A DNA stretch of 64,000 bases, from positions 6,014,001 to 6,078,000 of the forward strand of contig NZ_CP192063.1 in the NCBI RefSeq assembly GCF_050942425.1, written 5' to 3'. The notes beneath the pieces were generated by a model, which was given only the letters and a program-made list of their open reading frames with translations, did not search any database and had not been told where the DNA came from. Shown piece after piece: positions 1 through 7,460 of this stretch (positions are counted from its first letter, which is position 1; the number at the start of each line of letters is the position of its first letter). A program made the position numbers and the translations under genes. The stretch comes from Actinoallomurus sp050942425 (GTDB lineage: Bacteria > Actinomycetota > Actinomycetes > Streptosporangiales > Streptosporangiaceae).

Positions 1-464
1 TCGCCGGCGAAGCGCCAGGCGAGGTGGCCGAGCAGTTCGATCCCCCAGCGGTGCTGGACGTACGGCACGCCCAGGGTGCCGGCGATGGCGGCGCCGGCGA
101 ACTCCAGCGGGTCGACGACGATCAGGTCGGGCCGGCGGCAGCGCGCGAGGGCGAGGTATCCGGGCAGCGCGTCCCGTGCGTGGGCGAGCCACAGTTTGAC
201 CCCGGACTCGAGCGTCTCGGGCGTGCCGGGCCCGAACATCTGGATGGGGCGGACGCCTTCGGGCAGGTGGCCGCTGAGCCATTCGGCGGCGCGGACGGGC
301 TCGCCGATCGTCACCCCGCACAGTCCGGTGGCGTGGACGACGTCCATGACGTCCGGTGGCCCGGCGACCATGACGTCGTGGCCGGCCGCCTGCAGCGCCC
401 AGGCGAGCGGCACCATCGGTGCGAGGTGGGAGGCGAACGGCGAGCTCAGCATGAGAACCCGCAC
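1..464 (-). CDS. GT-B glycosyltransferase, partial (C-terminus beyond left edge)
   Basis: The GTG at 464 opens a frame that stays open to the left edge, giving 154 residues of an N-terminal acceptor domain. It begins MRVLMLSSPFASHLAPMVP and continues with LAWALQAAGHDV, the same start as the two complete glycosyltransferases at 15,786 and 16,961. This family (antibiotic glycosyltransferases related to the AknS/UrdGT2 type) moves a deoxysugar from a TDP-sugar to an aglycone or growing sugar chain. The start lies 4 bp after the methyltransferase stop, so it is co-transcribed with it. The nucleotide-sugar-binding half is not visible. Family is firm; acceptor and sugar are unknown. Confidence 0.88.
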   Translation of the reverse strand, partial: MRVLMLSSPFASHLAPMVPLAWALQAAGHDVMVAGPPDVMDVVHATGLCGVTIGEPVRAAEWLSGHLPEGVRPIQMFGPGTPETLESGVKLWLAHARDALPGYLALARCRRPDLIVVDPLEFAGAAIAGTLGVPYVQHRWGIELLGHLAWRFAG

Positions 465-468
465 GGTG

Positions 469-1497
469 TCACCCGTCCTTGGCGGCGATCAGCAGCATGT
501 CGTTGCCGATCGTGGTGAGGCGGCGGGTCTCGGCGACGCGGAATCCGGCCTTCTCGGCCCATTCGCGGCAGTCGGCGACGGTGTACTCCGAGCCGCCGGT
601 GGTCAGTGCGACGTTGAGGCTGCCGAGGAGGCTGGGCAGGTCGGGCCGTACGGGGTCGAGCATCTGGTCGTAGACGAGGAGGAGACCGCCGGGGGTGACC
701 GCGTCGTGGGCGCGTTCGACCAGGACGCGGGCCTGGTCGGCGGGCCAGTCGTGCAGCACGTGGCCGAGGATCACGACGTCGGCGGCGGGCAGCGGGTCGG
801 CGAAGAAGTCGCCGCCGTGGAAGCGGACCCGGTCGGCGGTGCCGAGCCGCGCCATGTGCTCGTCGAAGACCGGTTCGACCTGGGGCAGCTCGAACACCGC
901 GCCGTTCAGGTGCGGATGGGCCTGGGCGAGCTGGGCCGCGAGGTTGCCGCGGGCGCCGCCGACGTCGACGAACGAGCCGTGGCGGGTCCAGTCCAGGGCG
1001 GCGGCGAGCTGGGGGCCGACGAGGGCGTGGGCGGAGTCCATGTGGGCCAGGAACCGGCGTGCCGCCTCCGGGTCCTGGTAGACCTTCTTGAACGCGTCGG
1101 GTCCGCCCACGCGGTCGGCCTTGGGCTCGCCGTCGCGCAGGGCCTCGCTGAGCCGCCCCCACATGGCGTAATGGCGGGCGGCGGCGGTCCGGCAGAGATC
1201 GCCGAGATAGTACGCTCCGCCGGGCACGAGGAAGGCCGCCGCCTGGGGGGCGTTGGCGTATCCCTCACCGGATCGGGTCAGCAGTTCCAGTGCGACCAGC
1301 GCGTCGAGGAAGTCACGCGACAGCCGGGGATGCAGTCCCAGGCGCTGCCGGATCTCGACCTCGCCGGCGGGGCCGTTCGCCAGCAGCTCGAAGACGCCGA
1401 GCTCCACCGCGCTGTGCAGCAGTTTCGCCTGGGCGAAGGCGTTGCTCAGGCGGCCGATCGCCACGGCCTCGGAAGGCTCCATCGCATGGCTTGTCAT
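469..1497 (-). CDS. SAM-dependent O-methyltransferase (Methyltransf_2 type)
   Basis: 342 residues, the usual length for polyketide O-methyltransferases. An N-terminal winged-helix dimerisation region (about 1-150, with LGLHPRLSRDFLDALVALEL) is followed by a Rossmann SAM domain whose glycine-rich motif reads FVDVGGARGNLAAQLA; the DVVILGHVLHDW segment and the PGGLLLVYDQ strand are typical of the family. It probably methylates a phenolic or sugar hydroxyl of the cluster product. AAGGG lies 7 nt before the ATG. It sits between the small peptide gene upstream and a glycosyltransferase downstream on the same strand. Which hydroxyl is methylated cannot be told. Confidence 0.88.
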   Translation of the reverse strand: MTSHAMEPSEAVAIGRLSNAFAQAKLLHSAVELGVFELLANGPAGEVEIRQRLGLHPRLSRDFLDALVALELLTRSGEGYANAPQAAAFLVPGGAYYLGDLCRTAAARHYAMWGRLSEALRDGEPKADRVGGPDAFKKVYQDPEAARRFLAHMDSAHALVGPQLAAALDWTRHGSFVDVGGARGNLAAQLAQAHPHLNGAVFELPQVEPVFDEHMARLGTADRVRFHGGDFFADPLPAADVVILGHVLHDWPADQARVLVERAHDAVTPGGLLLVYDQMLDPVRPDLPSLLGSLNVALTTGGSEYTVADCREWAEKAGFRVAETRRLTTIGNDMLLIAAKDG

Positions 1498-1526
1498 GTG
1501 AGTGCCCTTTCTGTCACCTTGTCAGC

Positions 1527-1542
1527 GGGCGAATTCTCGCCC
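1527..1542 (-). other. small hairpin before the methyltransferase
   Basis: GGGCGA, a four-base ATTC loop, then TCGCCC form a 6-bp hairpin in the 84-bp spacer between the 27-residue peptide gene and the methyltransferase. It could modulate readthrough or RNA stability; it is short and may be chance in GC-rich DNA. Confidence 0.3.
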
Positions 1543-1581
1543 TGGCACCTAGAGGACCGCTCAAGTGCGGTTATCGGCGGT

Positions 1582-1665
1582 TCAGTGGTTCCGTTTGCGA
1601 ATGACATTGCGGTAGAAGCCGATCAGGAACATGAGCGCGCCGATACCGAGGATGATCCAGGCCAT
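1582..1665 (-). CDS. 27-residue single-helix membrane peptide
   Basis: A tiny frame starting ATG at 1665 with an excellent ribosome-binding site (AAGGGAG, 8 nt spacing) encodes MAWIILGIGALMFLIGF followed by YRNVIRKRNH and a TGA. Residues 2-18 form one hydrophobic helix, and the tail is strongly basic, so an N-out/C-in membrane topology is expected. It is the first gene of the leftward unit that continues with the O-methyltransferase and glycosyltransferase, just below the divergent promoter region. I do not recognise a family. It could anchor or chaperone a tailoring enzyme or exporter; that is speculation. The coding call rests on ribosome-binding site, start, hydrophobic/basic pattern and stop. 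Confidence 0.6.
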   Translation of the reverse strand: MAWIILGIGALMFLIGFYRNVIRKRNH

Positions 1666-1757
1666 TTGTTCCACTCCCTTACTCCGTGGTTTTCGGACGC
1701 TTACATGTTCGCGCGGCGGAGACCACCGATTCAAGGGGGGTTTGTCGCGTTACGCCT

Positions 1758-1770
1758 AGGACAAATCACC
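1758..1770. promoter_or_regulatory. AGGACAAAT element, copy 1
   Basis: AGGACAAATCACC lies in the divergent region between the peptide/methyltransferase unit and the flavin monooxygenase. The first nine bases recur exactly at 6458 in another divergent cluster promoter. It may be a regulator site, perhaps for the two-component response regulator at 9,470; the binding protein is unknown. Confidence 0.3.
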
Positions 1771-1779
1771 TAAAGACTC

Positions 1780-1797
1780 TCGAGTGGTCCTCGACCG
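1780..1797 (+). promoter_or_regulatory. candidate SARP box before the flavin monooxygenase
   Basis: TCGAGTG at 1780 and TCGACCG at 1791 are direct heptamer repeats exactly 11 bp apart, the arrangement bound by SARP activators such as DnrI and ActII-ORF4. The -10 position 8 bp downstream reads GACCGT, a weak match. The cluster encodes a SARP at 33,277. Confidence 0.55.
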
Positions 1798-1846
1798 CGA
1801 TCCGCGACCGTGAACCTCGCTACGAAACTTTCAGAGGTGGTGGAAA

Positions 1847-2914
1847 ATGCGGCAGATCGACTTCGGCGCGTTCTTCTTCGCTGCGGTCGGGGATCGCGCC
1901 GGGGACACCTACCGGCTCATGCTCGAGTGCGCCCGCCGCGCCGACGAGGCCGGATTCGCGTTCGTGTCCACGCCCGAACGCCACTTTCACCGGTTCGGCG
2001 GCGCGTTCGCCAACCCGGCGGTGACCTGCGCCGCGATCGCCGCGGCCACCGAGCGCGTCGAGGTCCGGGCCGGCAGCGTGGTCACCCCGCTGCACCCGAC
2101 CGCTCGGCTCATCGAGGACTTCGCCATGGTCGACGGGATCTCCGGCGGCCGCGTGGCGATCTCGGTGGGGTCGGGCTGGAACGTCAACGACTTCGTCCTG
2201 TCCCCCGAGTCCTACGACACCCGCCGCGAACGCGTGATCGCCGACATCCACGCGATCCGTGAGACCTGGCGCACCGGCCGGTGGACCGGCCTCAACCCGC
2301 GCGGTGAGCGGGTGGAACTGGACCTGTTCCCGCGCCCGGTCCAGCCGGAGCTGCGGATCTGGACGACCGCCTCCCGCAGCGAGGAGACGTTCCGGCGGGC
2401 CGGTGAGCTCGGCACCAACCTGCTCACCCACCTGGAGAACCAGGACGTCGACGCGCTCGCCGCCAAGATCGGCCTGTACCGGCAGGCGCGTAAGGACGCC
2501 GGCTGGTCCGGCGCCGGCACGGTCACCCTCATGCTCCACACGTACGTGGCCGCCACCGGCGAGCGGGCCCGGGAGGTGGCCCGGCCCTGGCTCAAGCGGT
2601 ACCTGCTGACCGCGATCGACCTGGAGGCCGCGGCGGTGCGCTCGGGCGGGCTGATGAGCGGCGGCAAGGCCGGCCGGGACGTCATCGCCGCCGAACAGGC
2701 CCAGGCCAGGCTCGCCGAGCTGGGCGTCAACCGGTACCTGGACGGGCGGTCGCTGATCGGCTCGGTCGAGCAGTGCGCCGAAGTGGTCCGCCGGGTCCGG
2801 GACGCGGGCGTGGACGAGATCGCCTGCCTCATCGACTTCATCGGCGACGGCGCGCAGGTGCTGGAGGGCTTCGACCACCTCACCGCGTTGCGCGAGCGCG
2901 TCGGCGAGGACTGA
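1847..2914 (+). CDS. luciferase-like FMN-dependent monooxygenase
   Basis: 355 residues with the bacterial-luciferase TIM-barrel pattern: the start IDFGAFFFAA, then STPERHFHRFGGAFANPAV, VEVRAGSVVTPLHPTARLIE and SGGRVAISVGSGWNVNDF. This matches the MupA-type subgroup found in NRPS/PKS clusters. Such enzymes use reduced FMN and oxygen for hydroxylation, Baeyer-Villiger or similar chemistry. An FMN reductase follows 5 bp downstream and probably supplies the reduced flavin. The AGGTGG ribosome site precedes the ATG, and a SARP-like box lies at 1780. The likely role is oxidation of the polyketide or of a carrier-bound intermediate; the exact reaction is not deducible. Confidence 0.85.
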   Translation: MRQIDFGAFFFAAVGDRAGDTYRLMLECARRADEAGFAFVSTPERHFHRFGGAFANPAVTCAAIAAATERVEVRAGSVVTPLHPTARLIEDFAMVDGISGGRVAISVGSGWNVNDFVLSPESYDTRRERVIADIHAIRETWRTGRWTGLNPRGERVELDLFPRPVQPELRIWTTASRSEETFRRAGELGTNLLTHLENQDVDALAAKIGLYRQARKDAGWSGAGTVTLMLHTYVAATGERAREVARPWLKRYLLTAIDLEAAAVRSGGLMSGGKAGRDVIAAEQAQARLAELGVNRYLDGRSLIGSVEQCAEVVRRVRDAGVDEIACLIDFIGDGAQVLEGFDHLTALRERVGED

Positions 2915-2919
2915 TCACG

Positions 2920-3468
2920 GTGCCGAACGTCGTCGTCATCTCCGGCAGCCCCTCCCCCACGTCACTGACCGGCGGGGTGCTGCAGACCATCGGCGAGCGC
3001 CTGGTCCGCGACGGCCACGACGTGTCGCTGCTGCGCGTCCGCGACCTGCCCGCCGCCGCCCTGCTGGCCGGTGACACCGGCGACCCGGTCCTCGGGCCCG
3101 CGCTCTCCCTCGTCGCGGCCGCCGACGGCGTCGTCGTCGGCACGCCCGTCTACAAGGCCGCCTACTCCGGGCTGCTCAAGGTGCTGCTGGACATGCTGCC
3201 GCAGCGGGGCCTGGCCGGAAAGGCCGTCCTGCCGGTGGCGACCGGCGGCTCCCAGGCCCACGTGCTGGCGCTGGACTACGCGCTGCGCCCCGTGCTCGTC
3301 TCCCTCGGCGCCGAGTACGTGGCCAAGGGCGTCTTCCTGCACTCCGACCACGCCACCCGCACGCCCGGCGGCGGCCTGATCATCGACCCGGAGGCCGAGG
3401 TCTTCCTCGACCGGGCGACCGATCAGTTCGGCCGGGCCCTGCGCGCCACCGTCACCGACCCGGCCTGA
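2920..3468 (+). CDS. NADPH-dependent FMN reductase (SsuE-like)
   Basis: 182 residues from a GTG at 2920, 5 bp after the monooxygenase stop. A longer upstream in-frame extension would overlap the monooxygenase and lacks the fold, so the GTG was chosen. The protein opens VPNVVVISGSPSPTSLTGG, the phosphate-binding loop of flavodoxin-like FMN reductases, and continues with VVGTPVYKAAYSGLLKVLLD, a classical SsuE/MsuE motif. It reduces FMN with NAD(P)H and most likely serves the adjacent luciferase-like monooxygenase as a two-component system. Family assignment is confident; the pairing is inferred from adjacency. Confidence 0.87.
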   Translation: MPNVVVISGSPSPTSLTGGVLQTIGERLVRDGHDVSLLRVRDLPAAALLAGDTGDPVLGPALSLVAAADGVVVGTPVYKAAYSGLLKVLLDMLPQRGLAGKAVLPVATGGSQAHVLALDYALRPVLVSLGAEYVAKGVFLHSDHATRTPGGGLIIDPEAEVFLDRATDQFGRALRATVTDPA

Positions 3469-3477
3469 CCGGAACAC

Positions 3478-3518
3478 GTCAGGGCCGCCGCTCCCGGAAG
3501 AGGAGCGGCGGCCCTGAC
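3478..3518. terminator. bidirectional terminator
   Basis: A perfect 17-bp stem (GTCAGGGCCGCCGCTCC paired with its complement) around a 7-nt loop lies between the convergent FMN reductase and the carrier protein genes. It has no U-tract, as is common in actinobacteria, and can serve both strands. Confidence 0.85.
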
Positions 3519-3525
3519 ACGGCTC

Positions 3526-3813
3526 TCAGCGCCGGGCCGCGCCGGCCTCCGGCCCGTTGCCGGCCGGCTCGGCGTCGCCGCGCCCCGACTGCAGCACCTG
3601 CCACAGGGCGCCGGGTGTCGCGAAGGTAGCGGCGTTCAGCGCGGTGTCGGGGATGACCAGGTCGTACCTGGCCTCCAGCTTCATCAGCAGGTCGATCGTG
3701 CCGATGGAGTCCAGGCCGGCCGCCCGCAGGTCGGTGTCGCGGTCCAGGGACAGCTCCGCGGCGGACGCCGGGAGCACGTCCCGCAGCACCTGCTCGAAGT
3801 CCTGATCCAGCAT
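3526..3813 (-). CDS. free-standing acyl carrier protein (second ACP)
   Basis: 95 residues with the phosphopantetheine motif AAGLDSIGTIDLLMKLE, attachment serine at residue 36. The DSIG form is closer to loading-type and NRPS-associated carriers than to the DSL form of the minimal-PKS ACP at 29,376. It is the last gene of the KASIII-AMP ligase-ACP unit, with GGGAGGAG 6-7 nt before its ATG. It most likely holds the acyl group activated by the neighbouring ligase for hand-over to the KASIII-like protein. The C-terminal 20 residues are rich in Gly/Ala/Pro and probably disordered. Confidence 0.88.
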   Translation of the reverse strand: MLDQDFEQVLRDVLPASAAELSLDRDTDLRAAGLDSIGTIDLLMKLEARYDLVIPDTALNAATFATPGALWQVLQSGRGDAEPAGNGPEAGAARR

Positions 3814-3834
3814 GGCGTTCTCCTCCCGGTGCGG

Positions 3835-5319
3835 TCAGCGGTCGCCGTCCAGCACCCTCTTGTCGATCTTTCCGTTCGGGGTGAGCGGAAGGCTGTCGAC
3901 GACGTGACAGGCCGCCGGTACCTTCGCGCTCTCCAGCCGGTCCTCCATGGCCCGCAGCACCTGGGCGGGCGACAGCTCGGTGACGGCGAAGACCGTCAGA
4001 TCGCGCGATCCGTCCGGGGGCAGCACCGCGGCTTCGCGCACGCCGGGCACGTCGAGCGCGGCGGCCTCGATTTCGCGGACGCTGGTCCGTACGCCGCGGC
4101 GTTTGAACAGGTCGTCCCGGCGGCCCTCGAAGTACAGGTGGCCGTCGGCGTCCACCCGGCCGTAGTCGCCGGTGTGCAGGGTGACCTCGCCGCTGACCGG
4201 GTCGGTGCGGAAGCGCTGGGCGGTCAGCTCCAGCGCCTGCCAGTAGCCCGCCATGACGTGCGGGCCGGCCACGGTGATCTCGCCGACCTCCCCGGCCGGG
4301 AGCCGGGCTCCGTCGTCCCCGACGATGCGCACCTGCGTGCCGGGCAGCGGCCGGCCCACCGAGCCCGGCCGGGCCAGGTCGCCGTCCGGTTCCAGGATGG
4401 TCACGCGCTTGCACTCGGTGATGCCGTACATCGGGGCGACCCGCGCGCCGGGGAACGCCGCGCGCAGCCCGTCGATCACCGGGGTGGTCAGTGCCGCGCC
4501 GGTGCTGGTGAACAGGCGTACCGGCGGTGGCGTGTCCCGGTCGCGGCGGCGCAGCCGCAGCAGCATCTCCCCCAGGGACGGGACCACGGGCACGACCGTC
4601 ACCCGGTGTTCGCGCAGCAGCCCGATCAGCCGCGTGTGGTCCTGCGGTCCGGACAGCACCAGTTCCGCGCCGGCGAGCGCGGCGAGGAAGATCTGGTAGA
4701 GCCCGTAGTCGAAGGACAGCGGGACGGCGGTCAGGACGACGTCGTCGGCGCGGTAGCGCAGCCGCGAGGCGATCGCCCCGGTGGCGAACACCACCGCGCG
4801 GTGCGGGCTCATCACCGCCTTCGGCGCGGAGGTGCTGCCGGAGGTGTACATCAGCAGGCCCAGGTCGTCCGGTTCGACCGGGGGCCGTCCGGGGTGTGCA
4901 GGTTCGGCGGCGAGGCGTTCGATCTGTGGCCAGATCGTGCTCAGGGCGTGGGTGCGGCCGGTGCGGGGCAGGGCGTCGCCCTCGTCCACGGCCAGGGCGG
5001 GCCCGGCGTCGGTGGTGATCGCGGTGAGGTGGAAGGGTTTGGTCGCCGGGTTGACCGGGACGAAGATCGCGCCGTGCCGGACGGTGCCGTAGAGCATCGC
5101 GACGAACTCCCGGACGTTGCCGGCCCGGGCCAGGACGCGGTCTCCGGCTCTGACGCCGTGGCGGTCCAGCCAGGTCGCGAAGGCCCGGGCGCGGGCGTCG
5201 AGTTCGGCGTAGGTCCAGGTGCCGGTGCGGTCGGTGACGGCGGGCCGGTCCGGATGCGCGGCCGGCGCGGCGGCGGGCAGGTCGTGGATCAGGCGCGGCG
5301 CGCGGGCGGGGCCGGTCAT
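3835..5319 (-). CDS. AMP-dependent acyl/aryl acid ligase
   Basis: 494 residues of the ANL superfamily. Visible motifs are the P-loop-like YTSGSTSAPKAVMSPH (residues 158-173), YGITECKRVTI, the HTGDYGRVDADGHLYFEGR hinge region and the C-terminal catalytic lysine in PNGKIDKRVL. The ATG at 5319 overlaps the KASIII stop (ATGA), which fixes the start; the open frame further upstream is antisense-type shadow. It adenylates a carboxylic acid and should load the ACP at 3,526. The acid is unknown; the small-molecule ligase architecture with no fused carrier would fit an aromatic or short-chain acid used as starter unit or as acyl decoration. Confidence 0.88.
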   Translation of the reverse strand: MTGPARAPRLIHDLPAAAPAAHPDRPAVTDRTGTWTYAELDARARAFATWLDRHGVRAGDRVLARAGNVREFVAMLYGTVRHGAIFVPVNPATKPFHLTAITTDAGPALAVDEGDALPRTGRTHALSTIWPQIERLAAEPAHPGRPPVEPDDLGLLMYTSGSTSAPKAVMSPHRAVVFATGAIASRLRYRADDVVLTAVPLSFDYGLYQIFLAALAGAELVLSGPQDHTRLIGLLREHRVTVVPVVPSLGEMLLRLRRRDRDTPPPVRLFTSTGAALTTPVIDGLRAAFPGARVAPMYGITECKRVTILEPDGDLARPGSVGRPLPGTQVRIVGDDGARLPAGEVGEITVAGPHVMAGYWQALELTAQRFRTDPVSGEVTLHTGDYGRVDADGHLYFEGRRDDLFKRRGVRTSVREIEAAALDVPGVREAAVLPPDGSRDLTVFAVTELSPAQVLRAMEDRLESAKVPAACHVVDSLPLTPNGKIDKRVLDGDR

Positions 5320-6341
5320 GCGGCCCAGTCCGGCAGCTCGTCGATCTCGACGACGGCGGCGCTGAGGGTGTATCCGGCGCCGCCGCCCCACAGCACGACC
5401 TTGTCCCCCGGTGAGAGCATCCCGCCGGTGAGCAGGTGAGCGAGTCCGGCGCACTGGTCGCCGGGGCCGATGTGGCCGACCCGCCGGGCGAACTCCCAGG
5501 TGGTCTGCTCCTCGGTGAGGCAGAACAGGTCGTGCAGCTGCATCTCGCCGTCGCTCTTGCCCACCGACGGGAACACCGCGTAGGCGATCTGGCTCTGGTC
5601 GATGCCGGCGTCGGCGAGCAGGCGGTTGCGGACGGTCAGCATCATGCGGGCGATGCGGCCGGACACCTCCAAGTCGTCCATGTCGTCCTGCTCGGCGCGT
5701 GCCTTGAGGTCGATCGGCTCGGTGAGCGCGCGGGAGACCGTCGTGAACGGCTCCTTGCCGCGGGCGCGGCCCTCCAGGGTGTTGTCGGCGGCCGTCGCGG
5801 TGGCCAGCAGCCGGGCGAATCCGCCGCGGCCGGACAGGACCATGGCGGTGCCGCCGTCGGCGTAGGCGTTGCCGTGCCGGAGCCGCCAGCGGTCCGCGGC
5901 CGGTGCGGCGAAGCGGTCGGCGGTCGTGATCATCACGGCGTCGTCGGTGCGGCCGGCGGTGATGTGGGCGGCGGCCAGTTCCAGCGCCGACACCCCGACG
6001 TTGCACCGCTGCTGGACGTCGATCGCGGGGACCGAGCCGCCGACGGTTCGCTGGGCGATGTACGAGGCGGCGGGCCAGATGTCGAGTCCCTGGAACCAGA
6101 TGCTGCCGTGCAGCAGCAGGGAGAAGTCCTCGGGCGCCACGCCGCTGCGTTTGAGGGCGGAGGCGGCGGCGTGCACGGCCATGTCGGGTGGGGCCGTCTC
6201 GTCGGCGATCAGGACGGAGAGGTAGCCGAAGGAGTCGGTCCACTCCCTGCCGCACTCTCCCGCCTCGATCGCCTTCTCGATCGGCGTCGGCTCGGGCAGC
6301 CAGGTGCCCAGACCGGCCAGGTGGACGCTGTCCCAGCGCAT
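5316..6341 (-). CDS. KASIII-like acyltransferase/condensing enzyme
   Basis: 341 residues with the thiolase fold of ketoacyl-ACP synthase III. Cys113 in AIDVQQRCNVGVSALELAA matches the catalytic cysteine. The HQAN region of FabH is replaced by FPSVGKSDGEMQ, and the usual GN motif by RVGHIGPGDQ, so the normal Cys-His-Asn set is not conserved. Family members with altered triads (CerJ, ChlB3/B6 type) transfer acyl groups from ACP to sugar or aglycone hydroxyls rather than condense malonyl-ACP; DpsC-type members choose starter units. GAGGGAG precedes the ATG. With the ligase and ACP it forms a three-gene acyl transfer unit. Acylation versus priming is unresolved. Confidence 0.82.
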   Translation of the reverse strand: MRWDSVHLAGLGTWLPEPTPIEKAIEAGECGREWTDSFGYLSVLIADETAPPDMAVHAAASALKRSGVAPEDFSLLLHGSIWFQGLDIWPAASYIAQRTVGGSVPAIDVQQRCNVGVSALELAAAHITAGRTDDAVMITTADRFAAPAADRWRLRHGNAYADGGTAMVLSGRGGFARLLATATAADNTLEGRARGKEPFTTVSRALTEPIDLKARAEQDDMDDLEVSGRIARMMLTVRNRLLADAGIDQSQIAYAVFPSVGKSDGEMQLHDLFCLTEEQTTWEFARRVGHIGPGDQCAGLAHLLTGGMLSPGDKVVLWGGGAGYTLSAAVVEIDELPDWAA

Positions 6342-6457
6342 CGGATCTCCCTCGTCGAAGGGCGTGGAAAGGACGGGCCCATGATGGGACTCGGCGCTAG
6401 AGGCGGCTTGGAAGACGCTTCGACCGATACGGCGTCCGATGTGGCCTGCGCAATTCC

Positions 6458-6470
6458 AGGACAAATGTCC
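6458..6470. promoter_or_regulatory. AGGACAAAT element, copy 2 (GGACA/TGTCC palindrome)
   Basis: AGGACAAATGTCC lies between the divergent KASIII and ABC transporter units; GGACA and TGTCC form an inverted repeat around AA. The same nine-base core is at 1758. It may be a shared operator of the cluster. Confidence 0.35.
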
Positions 6471-6545
6471 CGGTGAACGCGAATCACCTGTCTCTGTCGG
6501 TGAAAAACGCCATTCCGTAGCGTCGTGCACATGAAGGAATCCACG

Positions 6546-7460
6546 ATGGGCGATCCGGCGAAAGGCCCGGCGGTCGTCCTGTCCGACCTGAGAAAGAGCT
6601 ATGGGGACGTCCGCGCGGTCGACGGCGTGAACCTGACCATCGGCCGCGGCGAGACCGTGGCGCTGCTGGGACCGAACGGCGCCGGGAAGTCCACCACCAT
6701 CAACATGCTGCTCGGGCTGCTCCCCCCGGACGGGGGCTCGATCGAGCTGCTCGGCCGCAGTCCCCGGGACACGGTGCGGGCCGGCAAGGTGGGGGCGATG
6801 CCCCAGGACGGCGGCCTGATCCCGCGGGTGACGGTCAAGGAACTGGTGGGGTTCGTCCGCCAGACGTACCAGGACCCGCCGTCGCTGGAGGAGACGCTGC
6901 GCCTGGCGAACCTCACCGAGCTGGCGGGTCGCCGGGTGGACCGGCTTTCGGGCGGCCAGGCCCAGCGGGTGCGGTTCGCGCTCGCGCTGGCCGGCGGCCC
7001 CGACGTGATCGTGCTGGACGAGCCGACCGCCGCGCTGGACGTCGCCGGGCGCCGTGACCTGTGGCAGGCGATGCGCTCCTACGCCGAGCGCGGCAAGACG
7101 CTGCTGTTCTCCACGCACTACATGGAAGAGGCCGACGACTACGCCGAGCGGGTCGTCGTCATCGCGCAGGGCCGGGTGATCGCCGACGGCAGCGGCGCGG
7201 ACATCAAGAAGATCGTCGGCGGGCGCACGGTCAGCTTCGACCTCGGCGACGGCTCGGTCGAGGGGCTGGACCGGCTGCCGGGTGTGACCGCCGTGGAGGT
7301 CCGCGGCGGGCGGGCCCACCTGACCACGACCGACCCGGACGCCACCGTCGCCGAACTGGCGCGCCGCGGTGACATGCGCAACGTCGAGGTGGTCGGCACG
7401 GGGCTGGAAGAGGCGTTCCTCGCGCTCACGGCCAACCAGGAGGAGGGGGTCTCCCGATGA
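6546..7460 (+). CDS. ABC exporter ATP-binding subunit 1
   Basis: 304 residues from the ATG at 6546, chosen because GAAGGA lies 8 nt upstream; earlier GTG/ATG codons at 6525 and 6531 overlap that site. Walker A is LGPNGAGKSTTINML, the signature is LSGGQAQRVRFALAL, and Walker B is VIVLDEPTAALD. A DrrA-like C-terminal domain follows. Together with the permease overlapping at 7457 it forms an ABC-2 exporter, likely for product export or self-resistance. It is divergent from the KASIII unit and precedes the two-component system. Confidence 0.88.
   Translation: MGDPAKGPAVVLSDLRKSYGDVRAVDGVNLTIGRGETVALLGPNGAGKSTTINMLLGLLPPDGGSIELLGRSPRDTVRAGKVGAMPQDGGLIPRVTVKELVGFVRQTYQDPPSLEETLRLANLTELAGRRVDRLSGGQAQRVRFALALAGGPDVIVLDEPTAALDVAGRRDLWQAMRSYAERGKTLLFSTHYMEEADDYAERVVVIAQGRVIADGSGADIKKIVGGRTVSFDLGDGSVEGLDRLPGVTAVEVRGGRAHLTTTDPDATVAELARRGDMRNVEVVGTGLEEAFLALTANQEEGVSR

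Noticed and set aside
76..1773. 565-codon plus-strand frame over the glycosyltransferase and methyltransferase
   Set aside because: No recognisable fold, and both minus-strand genes have conserved motifs.
5320..6255. In-frame extension upstream of the AMP ligase
   Set aside because: Would overlap nearly all of the KASIII-like gene; the translated part is Arg-rich shadow. The ATGA overlap at 5316-5319 gives the natural start.
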